A stretch of 37,868 bases of DNA, from assembly GCF_934617235.1 (NCBI RefSeq), contig NZ_CAKTTZ010000025.1, forward strand, positions 1 to 37,868, read 5' to 3'. The first letter of the stretch is position 1; each line of letters starts with the position of its first letter. This document shows, in pieces, positions 1 to 8,295 of the stretch. Source of the stretch: an uncultured Ellagibacter sp. (lineage in GTDB: Bacteria > Actinomycetota > Coriobacteriia > Coriobacteriales > Eggerthellaceae). The position numbers were made by a program, and so were the translations under genes. Under the pieces are notes generated by a model. It had not been told where the DNA came from. It saw nothing but the letters and a program-made list of their open reading frames with translations, and ran no database searches.

Positions 1-1938
<1,938 letters not shown>

Positions 1939-1941
1939 AAC

Positions 1942-2757
1942 ATGGTAGACATCATAGCGCCCGTGCTCGATAACCACCAGGTGGGCCCCAGGCTTCACCT
2001 TATGACGCTGAGCGCGCCCGCAATCGCCTCGAGCATCAAACCCGGTCAGTTCGTCCATATGCAGATTCCGGGCATGGAGGGCCATATCCTGCGCCGCCCG
2101 TTTTCGGTCTATGCGGCGAACGCGAGCGAGGGGACGATCGAGATTCTCTATCAGGTGGTGGGCTTCGGCTCCGAGCGAATGACGAGGCTTGCCGCCGATG
2201 ACGGTACTGCCCCCAAGCTCATCGGACCCGTCGGTCACGGCTGGGCAGCGCCCGAGAAGTGCGAGCGCGCGCTTCTGGTGGGCGGAGGTGTCGGGGCTGC
2301 GCCCCTGTTCTTGCTCTTCGAGCAACTGGTTGCTGCAGGGGTTGACGTCACTGTGGTGCTCGGCGCACAAACCGAGGCGGCGCTTGTATGCCGCGAGCGT
2401 TACGCGCGTGCGCTTTCCACCGCCGGCTGTTGCGCGGAGAACGCGCCTCTGTGCGCAACCGACGACGGCACCTTTGGCCGTGCAGGTTTTTGCACCTCGC
2501 TTGTCGATGACGCGATCAGCGAAGCGAACGCGAGCGGGAAACCCTTCGATTACCTGGCAGTTTGCGGCCCTGAGCCGCTCATGAAGATCGTTTCCGACCA
2601 GGCGGCAAATGCGAATATCCCTTGTCAGGTCTCGATGGAGAAGCGCATGGCGTGCGGCGTCGGAGCCTGCCTTTCGTGCGTCGTGGAAACTGTCCACGGC
2701 AAGAAACGCTCCTGCGTAGACGGTCCCGTATTCGATGCGCAGGAGGTGACGTGGTAA
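1942..2757 (+). CDS. pyrK: Dihydroorotate dehydrogenase electron transfer subunit PyrK
   Basis: A 271-residue iron-sulfur flavoprotein that passes electrons from the PyrD FMN to NAD+ in class 1B dihydroorotate dehydrogenase. The N-terminal half is a ferredoxin-reductase-like FAD domain with RRPFSVYAAN. The middle has a nucleotide-binding glycine motif, GGGVGAAPLF. The C-terminus has the [2Fe-2S] cysteine cluster: KRMACGVGACLSC followed by a fourth cysteine in RSCVDGPVF. Length matches the family. Its stop TAA overlaps the pyrD ATG, so translation of the two subunits is probably coupled, which fits their 1:1 assembly. PyrK with a class 1B PyrD means an NAD+-linked enzyme suited to anaerobic growth. 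Confidence 0.95.
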   Translation: MVDIIAPVLDNHQVGPRLHLMTLSAPAIASSIKPGQFVHMQIPGMEGHILRRPFSVYAANASEGTIEILYQVVGFGSERMTRLAADDGTAPKLIGPVGHGWAAPEKCERALLVGGGVGAAPLFLLFEQLVAAGVDVTVVLGAQTEAALVCRERYARALSTAGCCAENAPLCATDDGTFGRAGFCTSLVDDAISEANASGKPFDYLAVCGPEPLMKIVSDQAANANIPCQVSMEKRMACGVGACLSCVVETVHGKKRSCVDGPVFDAQEVTW

Positions 2758-3692
2758 TGGTAGCGAGAACCCCACGTGAAACGAGCGTGAACCTGTCGGT
2801 CAACCTCGGCGGCCTCGCGATGAAGAACCCTGTTACCACGGCTTCGGGCACGTTCGCCGCCGGCATGGAGTACTCCGATTTCGTCGACGTGTCCGCCTTG
2901 GGCGCCGTCACGACGAAGGGCGTTTCTCTCAATGGTTGGGAAGGCAATGCGAGCCCGCGTATTGCCGAGGTTCCTTCGGGCATGCTGAACTCGATCGGCT
3001 TGCAAAATCCCGGTGTCGCTCACTTGAAGAGCGAGGAGCTTCCCTGGCTGCGCGAGCAGGGTGCCACGACCATCGTGAATGTCTCCGGCCACAGCTTCGA
3101 CGAATACGTGCAGGTCATCGAAGCGCTCGAGGATGCGCCCGTCGATGCGTACGAGGTGAACATCTCGTGCCCTAACGTCGATGCCGGTGGCATGACGCTC
3201 GGCACCCATGTCCCGAGCGTCGAGAAGGTTGTCTCACTTTGCCGCGAGGCAACGTCGCGCCCACTTATCGTGAAGCTTACGCCTAACGTGACCGACATCA
3301 CCGAGATCGCCCGCGCAGCTGAGGCTTCGGGCGCCGATGCGATTTCCCTTATCAACACGCTGCTCGGCATGGCGATCGACGTGAAGCGCCGCCGCCCGGT
3401 GCTCGCGCGCATCGTCGGTGGATTCTCGGGTCCTGCCGTGAAGCCGGTTGCGCTGCGCATGGTGTGGCAGTGCTCGAAGGCGGTGTCCGTTCCCATCCTT
3501 GGCATGGGGGGCGTCACGACCGGCACCGATGCGGTTGAGTTTATGCTGGCTGGCGCCACCGCGGTCGCCGTCGGCACGGCGAACTTCATGAACCCCCAAG
3601 CAACCGTCGATGTGATCGATGGCATCATCGACTACTGCGAGAAACAAGGCGTAAACGATGTGAACGACCTGATAGGAGCACTTGAATGCTAG
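2757..3692 (+). CDS. pyrD: Dihydroorotate dehydrogenase, class 1B catalytic subunit
   Basis: A 311-residue FMN TIM-barrel enzyme that oxidises dihydroorotate to orotate in the cytoplasm. The motif VNISCPNVDAGG carries the catalytic cysteine typical of class 1 enzymes. TPNVTDI, LINTLLGMAID and the FMN phosphate loop GMGGVTTGTDA are also present. I chose ATG 2757, which overlaps the pyrK stop in the pattern TAATG. An AGGAGG lies at 2741-2746, 10 bases upstream. A GTG at 2751 has shorter spacing (4 bases) and cannot be excluded; it would add two residues. The reading frame stays open further upstream inside pyrK, but that part has no family similarity. The 3' end overlaps pyrF by 7 bases. Confidence 0.95.
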   Translation: MVARTPRETSVNLSVNLGGLAMKNPVTTASGTFAAGMEYSDFVDVSALGAVTTKGVSLNGWEGNASPRIAEVPSGMLNSIGLQNPGVAHLKSEELPWLREQGATTIVNVSGHSFDEYVQVIEALEDAPVDAYEVNISCPNVDAGGMTLGTHVPSVEKVVSLCREATSRPLIVKLTPNVTDITEIARAAEASGADAISLINTLLGMAIDVKRRRPVLARIVGGFSGPAVKPVALRMVWQCSKAVSVPILGMGGVTTGTDAVEFMLAGATAVAVGTANFMNPQATVDVIDGIIDYCEKQGVNDVNDLIGALEC

Positions 3693-4414
3693 AGGATTTC
3701 CATATCGAGCCCGCCCGCGACCGCGTCATCGTTGCGCTTGACTGCGATGCTGCGACTGCGCTTTGCCTTGCCGTGCAGCTGCGCGGCCACGCGAAGTGGC
3801 TCAAAGTCGGCATGACGCTTTACTACGCCGAGGGTCCTAAGATCGTGCAGACGTTCAAGCAGCTCGGCTTCAACGTCTTCCTCGACTTGAAGTTCCACGA
3901 CATCCCGCATCAGGTGGAAGGTGCCGCAGCGTCGGCGGTGCTTTCGGGGGCCGATATGCTCACCATGCACGCCGTTGGCGGTTCGGCCATGATGGCAGCT
4001 GGGCACCGCGGTGCGGAAGCTGCTGCGTTCGAGCGTAAGGTTCCCGTTCCGGCAACGCTCGCGATTACGGTTCTCACCAGCATGGATGCCGAATCTCTTG
4101 CAGCAACGGGCGTTTCGAGAGCATTGCCTGAGCAGGTGAGCTCGCTTGCCGTACAGGCGCGCGAGGCGGGGCTTTCGGGCATCGTGTGCTCGCCCCAGGA
4201 AGCGAGCAGCATGCGCGAGCTGCTCGGGCTGGATGCATTCATCGTGACCCCGGGCGTTCGTCCTGCGGGAAGCGCAAAGGGCGATCAAAGCCGCGTGGCC
4301 ACGCCCGCGCAGGCTTTCGAGAACGGCGCTTCGCATATCGTTGTCGGGCGACCCATCACGCAGGCCGAAGACCCTGTCGCTGCGTTCGAGGCAATCGCCG
4401 CAGAACTGGACTAA
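3686..4414 (+). CDS. pyrF: Orotidine 5'-phosphate decarboxylase
   Basis: A 242-residue enzyme of the last UMP step, decarboxylating OMP to UMP. The signature LDLKFHDIPH holds the catalytic Asp-Lys-Asp residues; VTPGVRP and the phosphate-binding VGRPITQAEDP lie near the C-terminus, as in bacterial PyrF. The start ATG overlaps the end of pyrD by 7 bases, and a TAGGAG at 3673-3678 is well placed. This is the last gene of the pyrimidine operon: a hairpin follows about 45 bases after the stop. pyrE, pyrB and pyrC are not in the visible part. Confidence 0.96.
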   Translation: MLEDFHIEPARDRVIVALDCDAATALCLAVQLRGHAKWLKVGMTLYYAEGPKIVQTFKQLGFNVFLDLKFHDIPHQVEGAAASAVLSGADMLTMHAVGGSAMMAAGHRGAEAAAFERKVPVPATLAITVLTSMDAESLAATGVSRALPEQVSSLAVQAREAGLSGIVCSPQEASSMRELLGLDAFIVTPGVRPAGSAKGDQSRVATPAQAFENGASHIVVGRPITQAEDPVAAFEAIAAELD

Positions 4415-4458
4415 CGCGAAAAGCCGAGGGGCGCATAAAGCTGGCGAATATGCTCTAC

Positions 4459-4492
4459 CCGAGGGACGCTCGGGATTCTGCACGTCCCTCGG
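4459..4492 (+). terminator. Hairpin after the pyr operon
   Basis: A perfect 10-bp inverted repeat (CCGAGGGACG and its complement) encloses a 14-base loop, 45 bases after the pyrF stop. The run after it is only TGTTTGAT, so there is no strong U-tract. Position at the end of an operon suggests a terminator or a 3'-end stabilising hairpin. Confidence 0.6.
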
Positions 4493-4643
4493 TGTTTGAT
4501 GGCGCAACTCGGATGATGCCGCAGGTCGGCATCGAGTGCGCGTCATTTGTGAATGCTTTGTGCTCAGAGGCGCTGTGATGTGTCCAGAATTGGCCCCGCA
4601 GCTTATTTTTCCGTTGATGAGCAGTGATTTCTTCGAAAAACAC

Positions 4644-4775
4644 TTGACCATTCGGCAGAAATCCACGACGATAATCAAACGTTGACCGCGCCTTGGGCAA
4701 GCCGATATAAAATCGAATGCGCAAAGAGTCGCGGGGAAACAATGCCTGTCAACTATTTTTTCTTCGAATGGTCAA
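4644..4775. repeat. 11-bp inverted repeat bracketing the mihF promoter
   Basis: TTGACCATTCG at 4644-4654 is matched exactly by its complement CGAATGGTCAA at 4765-4775. Inside this interval are another GTTGACC (4681-4687) and a GTCAAC (4748-4753). The two left-hand copies point right and the two right-hand copies point left. The arms lie on either side of the predicted promoter, so they could be paired operator sites. Ends of a small degraded mobile element are the alternative; I saw no target-site duplication. Confidence 0.6.
4682..4711 (+). promoter_or_regulatory. Promoter for mihF-gmk-rpoZ-thiI
   Basis: TTGACC at 4682-4687 and TATAAA at 4706-4711 are separated by 18 bases, close to the vegetative sigma-factor consensus. 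It is the best promoter match in the gap, and the start point would fall near 4718. A second TTGACC at 4644 with GATAAT at 4670 has a 20-base spacer and is weaker. Confidence 0.6.
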
Positions 4776-4852
4776 CAGGGCATTTACAATAATTGTTGAT
4801 AACGGCAATCGACGGTAGGCGTCGTGCCGAGAAACAAAAGGAGAGATTCACG

Positions 4853-5161
4853 ATGGCAATTCCTCAACTCAGCCCCGAAGAGCGTCAGGCAGCTCTCGAG
4901 AAGGCCAAGGCCGCCCGCATCAAGCGTGCTGAGGTTCGCGACGATCTCAAGAGCGGCAAGCTCACGCTCGAGAAGGTTCTTGACATGAAGGAAGATCCGA
5001 TCGTCGGTCGCATGAAGGTCTCCACCCTTATCGAGACTCTTCCCGGCTATGGCAAGGCCAAGGCTGAAAAGATCATGAAGGAGCTCCAGATTGCTGAGAG
5101 CCGCCGCCTTCGTGGTCTTGGCGACCGTCAGCGTGCCGCACTGCTGGAGCGTCTCGGCTAA
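4853..5161 (+). CDS. mihF: Actinobacterial integration host factor (mIHF)
   Basis: A 102-residue basic DNA-binding protein, similar in length to actinobacterial mIHF and unrelated in fold to the HU/IHF family. The N-terminal half is a charged helix (EERQAALEKAKAARIKRAEV). The C-terminal half has a helix-two-turn-helix segment with LPGYGKAKAEKIM, then a basic tail around ESRRLRGLGDRQR. In known family members it binds and bends DNA and contributes to nucleoid structure. The start is ATG 4853, with AAAAGGAGAG just upstream; the open frame extends 20 codons further back but without family similarity. It is followed after 2 bases by gmk, and the mihF-gmk-rpoZ order is typical of actinobacteria. 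A strong promoter and repeated sites upstream suggest control of its own region. Confidence 0.93.
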   Translation: MAIPQLSPEERQAALEKAKAARIKRAEVRDDLKSGKLTLEKVLDMKEDPIVGRMKVSTLIETLPGYGKAKAEKIMKELQIAESRRLRGLGDRQRAALLERLG

Positions 5162-5163
5162 TC

Positions 5164-5733
5164 GTGCCCATGCGCCGCGGTAATCTCTTTGTGATTTCAG
5201 GGCCATCAGGTGCCGGGAAGGGCACCTTGGTGGCCCGTTTATTGCGTGAAGTTCCCGATAGTTGGGTTTCGATTTCTGCAACGACGCGCTCTCCTCGAGA
5301 GGGCGAGCAAGATGGCGTCCAGTACTTCTTCAAGAGCGACGAGGAATTCGATACGCTCATCGAGGAAGACGGCCTTCTTGAATGGGCGACCTATGCGGAT
5401 CATCGCTACGGAACGCCGAAAAGCGCTGTTGTGGGTCATATCGCCCAAGGCAAGCAGGTCGTTCTGGAAATCGACGTGCAAGGTGCTTTCCAGGTGAAGG
5501 CCAAGCTTCCCGAAGCACATCTGGTTTTCATCGAGCCTCCTTCGATTGAGGTGCTTGAAGCGCGTCTTCGCGGGCGAGGGACGGAAACCGACGAGGTGAT
5601 AGCTTCCCGCATGGAGGCTGCGCAAGTAGAGCTTTCGCGCAAGATGGAGTATGACATTCGGATCGTGAACGACGACCTTGAGACTGCGACCAGGCAGTTA
5701 GTCGATTACGTGAACGAAAAAGCTGAAGAATAA
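5164..5733 (+). CDS. gmk: Guanylate kinase
   Basis: A 189-residue kinase that converts GMP to GDP with ATP. The P-loop GPSGAGKGT is at residues 13-21. The GMP-binding region with SATTRSPREGEQDGVQYFF follows, then EIDVQGAFQVK and the lid region with LRGRGTE. The start is taken as GTG 5164, two bases after the mihF stop; ATG 5170 is an in-frame alternative. Neither has a good Shine-Dalgarno at normal spacing (GGAG at 5146-5149 is too far), so translation probably depends on coupling to mihF. rpoZ follows after 16 bases. Confidence 0.95.
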   Translation: MPMRRGNLFVISGPSGAGKGTLVARLLREVPDSWVSISATTRSPREGEQDGVQYFFKSDEEFDTLIEEDGLLEWATYADHRYGTPKSAVVGHIAQGKQVVLEIDVQGAFQVKAKLPEAHLVFIEPPSIEVLEARLRGRGTETDEVIASRMEAAQVELSRKMEYDIRIVNDDLETATRQLVDYVNEKAEE

Positions 5734-5749
5734 CGAGGTAACACCAAAG

Positions 5750-6010
5750 ATGAGTATCATCGAACCGAGAATCAACGACTTGCTGGAAGAAACCGATCAG
5801 GATCGCTTTCTTCTCTGCGCACTTGCTTCCAAGCGTGCACATGATATCAACGACATGATGCGCGGCCAGCGCGACCGAGCAATTCAGCTGCAGACCGCTG
5901 TCGAAATCGCCCGTGCGGCCGACAAGAAGCCCCTCACGATCGCTTTCAACGAAATCGCAGCTGGCGACGTTTCTTATGATCCTGACAGTATCGACATCAA
6001 GAACCATTAA
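5750..6010 (+). CDS. rpoZ: RNA polymerase omega subunit
   Basis: An 86-residue protein that helps assembly of the RNA polymerase beta' subunit. It contains the family core around FLLCALASKRAHDINDMM, close to the usual ALVVAKRARQI region, and ends with a short acidic stretch. Linkage to gmk is near universal among bacteria and supports the call. Length fits the family. Its stop codon overlaps the thiI start (TAATG), so thiI is likely translated by coupling. Confidence 0.92.
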   Translation: MSIIEPRINDLLEETDQDRFLLCALASKRAHDINDMMRGQRDRAIQLQTAVEIARAADKKPLTIAFNEIAAGDVSYDPDSIDIKNH

Positions 6011-7254
6011 TGGCTGAGTATCAACGAATCTGTCTGGTTCACTACCACGAGATAGGCCTTAAGGGTCACAATCGCTCAAAATTCGAGATGCGCCTTCTGA
6101 AGAATCTGGAGGCGCATCTTTGCGCGTACCCTGTTGTGACGATTCATCGCATTTCCGGGCGCCTTTGCGTTTTCCTGAAAGAAGGAACCTCGCACGACAC
6201 GATGGTCGAATGCGCCGACGCGATTCGGTCCATTCCTGGTACCGCCCGCGTTTCGTGTGGGTTTAAGTGCGAGCGCGACCTCGATCAGATGACCGAGGCG
6301 GGCATCCTTGCGATGCGCGAATCGGGTGCGTTTGCGAGCTTCAAGGTGCACGCGCGCCGCAACCACACTGATTTCCCCGTGAACTCGATGGAGATCAACC
6401 AGATTGTGGGCGGGCGTTTGAGCGAGGCATTTCCCCAGGTAAAGGTCCAGATGAAAGACCCCGACCTCACGGTTGGCGTTGAGGTTGTACAAAATGCGGC
6501 GTATGTCTATGCGCGAAGCATCCCCGGCATCGGCGGGCTTCCCGTTGGCAGTTCGGGCACCGTGGTAAGCCTGCTTTCCTCGGGAATCGATTCGCCGGTG
6601 GCGCTTTGGCGTATTGCCCGCCGCGGCGCCGTCTCCATTGGCGTTCATTTTTCAGGCAGGCCGCAGACCTCCGATGCGTCTGAGTTCCTGGTCGATGACA
6701 TCGCGCACGTGCTTGAAAAGACGGGCTGCATTGCGCGCGTTTACGTTGTGCCTTTCGGCGATTACCAGCGCGAGATTGCGCTTTCGGCGCCGCCTGAGCT
6801 GCGGGTAATTTTATATCGCCGCCTCATGTTCCGCGTTGCTGAGCGCATCGCCTTCTACGAGCATGCGAAGGCGATCGTTACCGGCGAGAGCCTCGGGCAG
6901 GTCGCTTCGCAGACGCTCGACAATATCAGAGCCACAAACGATGCCGTCTCGCTTCCTGTGTTTCGGCCGCTCATCGGCTCTGACAAGCTCGAGATCATTG
7001 CGCAGTCGCAGCAACTGGGAACGTTCCCCATCTCGTCACAGGACGCACCGGATTGCTGCACGCTCTTCATGCCGCGAAATCCCGAAACCCATGCGAACCT
7101 AACGGCGGTGCGCGAGGCAGAAGCTGCGTTTCCTGTCGATAAGTGGGTAGAGGAGCTTGCTTGCGCCGCCGAGCCGCATGACTATGCATGTCCCGCGTAC
7201 AAGCCGCGCAAGAAGTCGCTGCACGAACTTATGACGGAGAAGAGCGAGGATTAG
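6010..7254 (+). CDS. thiI: tRNA 4-thiouridine synthase ThiI (no rhodanese domain)
   Basis: A 414-residue ATP pyrophosphatase that adenylates U8 of tRNA for 4-thiouridine formation; in some bacteria it also supplies sulfur for the thiamine thiazole. An N-terminal ferredoxin-like plus THUMP region covers about residues 1-165 and the PP-loop domain follows. The rhodanese domain found in E. coli ThiI is absent, giving the short form common in many bacteria. The PP-loop reads SSGIDS at residues 190-195, with serine where the family normally has glycine (SGGxDS). The C-terminal part includes CTLFMPRNPET. The ATG overlaps the rpoZ stop and there is no clear ribosome binding site. Two hairpins lie downstream, so thiI is probably the last gene of this operon. 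Confidence 0.93.
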   Translation: MAEYQRICLVHYHEIGLKGHNRSKFEMRLLKNLEAHLCAYPVVTIHRISGRLCVFLKEGTSHDTMVECADAIRSIPGTARVSCGFKCERDLDQMTEAGILAMRESGAFASFKVHARRNHTDFPVNSMEINQIVGGRLSEAFPQVKVQMKDPDLTVGVEVVQNAAYVYARSIPGIGGLPVGSSGTVVSLLSSGIDSPVALWRIARRGAVSIGVHFSGRPQTSDASEFLVDDIAHVLEKTGCIARVYVVPFGDYQREIALSAPPELRVILYRRLMFRVAERIAFYEHAKAIVTGESLGQVASQTLDNIRATNDAVSLPVFRPLIGSDKLEIIAQSQQLGTFPISSQDAPDCCTLFMPRNPETHANLTAVREAEAAFPVDKWVEELACAAEPHDYACPAYKPRKKSLHELMTEKSED

Positions 7255-7339
7255 CCAGGCTGTGGAAGTTTCGCAGGAAGTGAGTTCTCGTTTGGAGCCT
7301 TTCAATCATAATTGCAGTGTCTGCCTTGGAGAGACACCT

Positions 7340-7370
7340 GAGAGGGCCTGATCGTCGGGTCCTCTTTTGT
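7340..7370 (+). terminator. Terminator after thiI
   Basis: A 12-bp stem including G-U pairs (GAGAGGGCCTGA with TCGGGTCCTCTT) closes a 3-base TCG loop and runs straight into TTTGTTTGG. It lies 85 bases after the thiI stop on the same strand. A smaller hairpin sits immediately upstream at 7317-7337. Confidence 0.75.
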
Positions 7371-7438
7371 TTGGCTGCCTACAGTCGTCGAGGCCGCTGC
7401 TTGGCGCCCGCCTCTCTGCTGCTTATCTGTATTGGGCG

Positions 7439-7478
7439 AACCCTGCCAGGTTCCTGCAAGGAATCTGGCAGGGTTTTT
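7439..7478 (+). terminator. Strong intrinsic terminator upstream of comEA
   Basis: An 11-bp perfect stem (AACCCTGCCAG with CTGGCAGGGTT) is followed by a run of five T. This is the clearest rho-independent terminator in the window on the plus strand. It insulates comEA from thiI, or ends a short transcript that began in the gap. Confidence 0.85.
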
Positions 7479-7632
7479 GCAATTTCTGACGAAACGCCGA
7501 GGATTATTCTTTCCATTGCATTGTCGTTTCAATCGCAAATCAGCAGATTGGACGCCCTGAATCGGGAAGCTTCGGGGCATGTTGCCGCAAGATTGTATCG
7601 CTATACTCCCGTATTCATTCGAAAGGGGAGTG

Positions 7633-8295
7633 ATGAAACGAAGCGACCAAATACCTTTCTCTGCACCGGGCAAGCGCAAGCCGAAGCCTGCGATTATCGT
7701 CGGAGTCGTCTCGCTTGCGGTGGTTCTTCTTCTGATTGCGGGTTCCCAACTTGCCCATGCGCTGCTGCCCGGGTCGGAATTCTCGATATCGAAAGCAGAA
7801 ACAAGTACTTCGAACCCTATCGAGGATGAACCCGACGATTCCACCCCCATCGAAAAATCGATATTCGTGCACGTCGATGGAGCAGTTACAACGCCCGGCC
7901 TGATTGAGCTTCCCGAGGGTGCGCGGGTGAATGACGCCATTCAAGCTGCTGGGGGCTTTACCGAAGAAGCCCTTCATGACGCGGTCAATCTTGCCCGAGT
8001 CCTGTCCGACGGCGAGCAGATTCTCGTTCCCTCGACAGCCCAAACGGAGGGCGATGAGGGCGCGACGTCCTCCGCAACCTTATCGCCTGGCACAACATCG
8101 GGGAAGGTCAACATCAACACCGCAGATGCGGCGACCCTCGACACACTGCCCGGTATTGGAGAGTCCACTGCCGCGAAGATCGTCGCTGACCGCGAGGCGA
8201 ACGGCCCCTTCAAGACAGTCGAGGACCTAAAGCGTGTCTCGGGAATAGGAGACAAGAAGTTTACCCAGCTTGAGGGGTGTATTACCGTTGGCTAA
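7633..8295 (+). CDS. comEA: ComEA-type DNA-uptake protein
   Basis: A 220-residue membrane-anchored DNA receptor of the competence machinery. One membrane segment lies at about residues 20-42, rich in I, V, L and A. It is followed by a Ser/Thr/Asp/Glu-rich linker, a SLBB domain (IFVHVDGAVTTPGLIELP) and a C-terminal helix-hairpin-helix DNA-binding domain (VNINTADAATLDTLPGIG, then LKRVSGIGDKKF). Known homologues bind incoming double-stranded DNA outside the membrane and hand it to ComEC. I chose ATG 7633, with AAGGGGAG directly upstream; the frame opens earlier but those codons do not resemble the family. The 3' end overlaps comEC, and no comEB lies between. Confidence 0.92.
   Translation: MKRSDQIPFSAPGKRKPKPAIIVGVVSLAVVLLLIAGSQLAHALLPGSEFSISKAETSTSNPIEDEPDDSTPIEKSIFVHVDGAVTTPGLIELPEGARVNDAIQAAGGFTEEALHDAVNLARVLSDGEQILVPSTAQTEGDEGATSSATLSPGTTSGKVNINTADAATLDTLPGIGESTAAKIVADREANGPFKTVEDLKRVSGIGDKKFTQLEGCITVG

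Larger units (their letters stand above)
4415..4852. other. 438-bp gap: pyr terminator and mihF control region
   Basis: No credible gene. Local base composition becomes more AT-rich from about 4600 to 4800, as expected of a control region. It holds the pyr hairpin, a promoter (4682-4711), and four TTGAC or GTCAA cores. Two outer copies form an 11-bp inverted repeat at 4644-4654 and 4765-4775. From the likely transcription start near 4718, the mihF leader would be about 135 bases long. A minus-strand open frame at 4455-4742 covers part of this gap but starts with TTG, crosses the hairpin and shows no recognisable domain. Confidence 0.7.
7255..7632. other. 378-bp gap with two terminators and comEA promoter region
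   Basis: No gene seen. From left to right it holds a possible -10 element (CATAAT, 7307-7312, with a poor -35), a 6-bp hairpin (7317-7322 with 7332-7337, GTGTCT and AGACAC), terminator-like hairpins at 7340-7370 and 7439-7478, and a TATACT (7602-7607) just upstream of comEA. The TATACT lacks a convincing -35. The stretch between the two terminators (7371-7438) shows no recognisable RNA family. A short non-coding RNA ending at the first terminator is possible but not shown. Confidence 0.6.

Noticed and set aside
4455..4742. 95-codon minus-strand frame in the pyrF-mihF gap
   Set aside because: It starts with TTG, runs through the pyr hairpin and the mihF promoter, and has no recognisable motif or ribosome binding site.
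4644..4775. Reading the inverted repeat as a miniature transposable element
   Set aside because: No target-site duplication was found and the arms lose clear similarity beyond 11 bases, so an operator is preferred; the element idea is not excluded.
7317..7370. Possible TPP or other riboswitch near thiI
   Set aside because: CTGAGA occurs, but the rest of the TPP consensus is missing, and the element follows thiI instead of preceding a thiamine gene.
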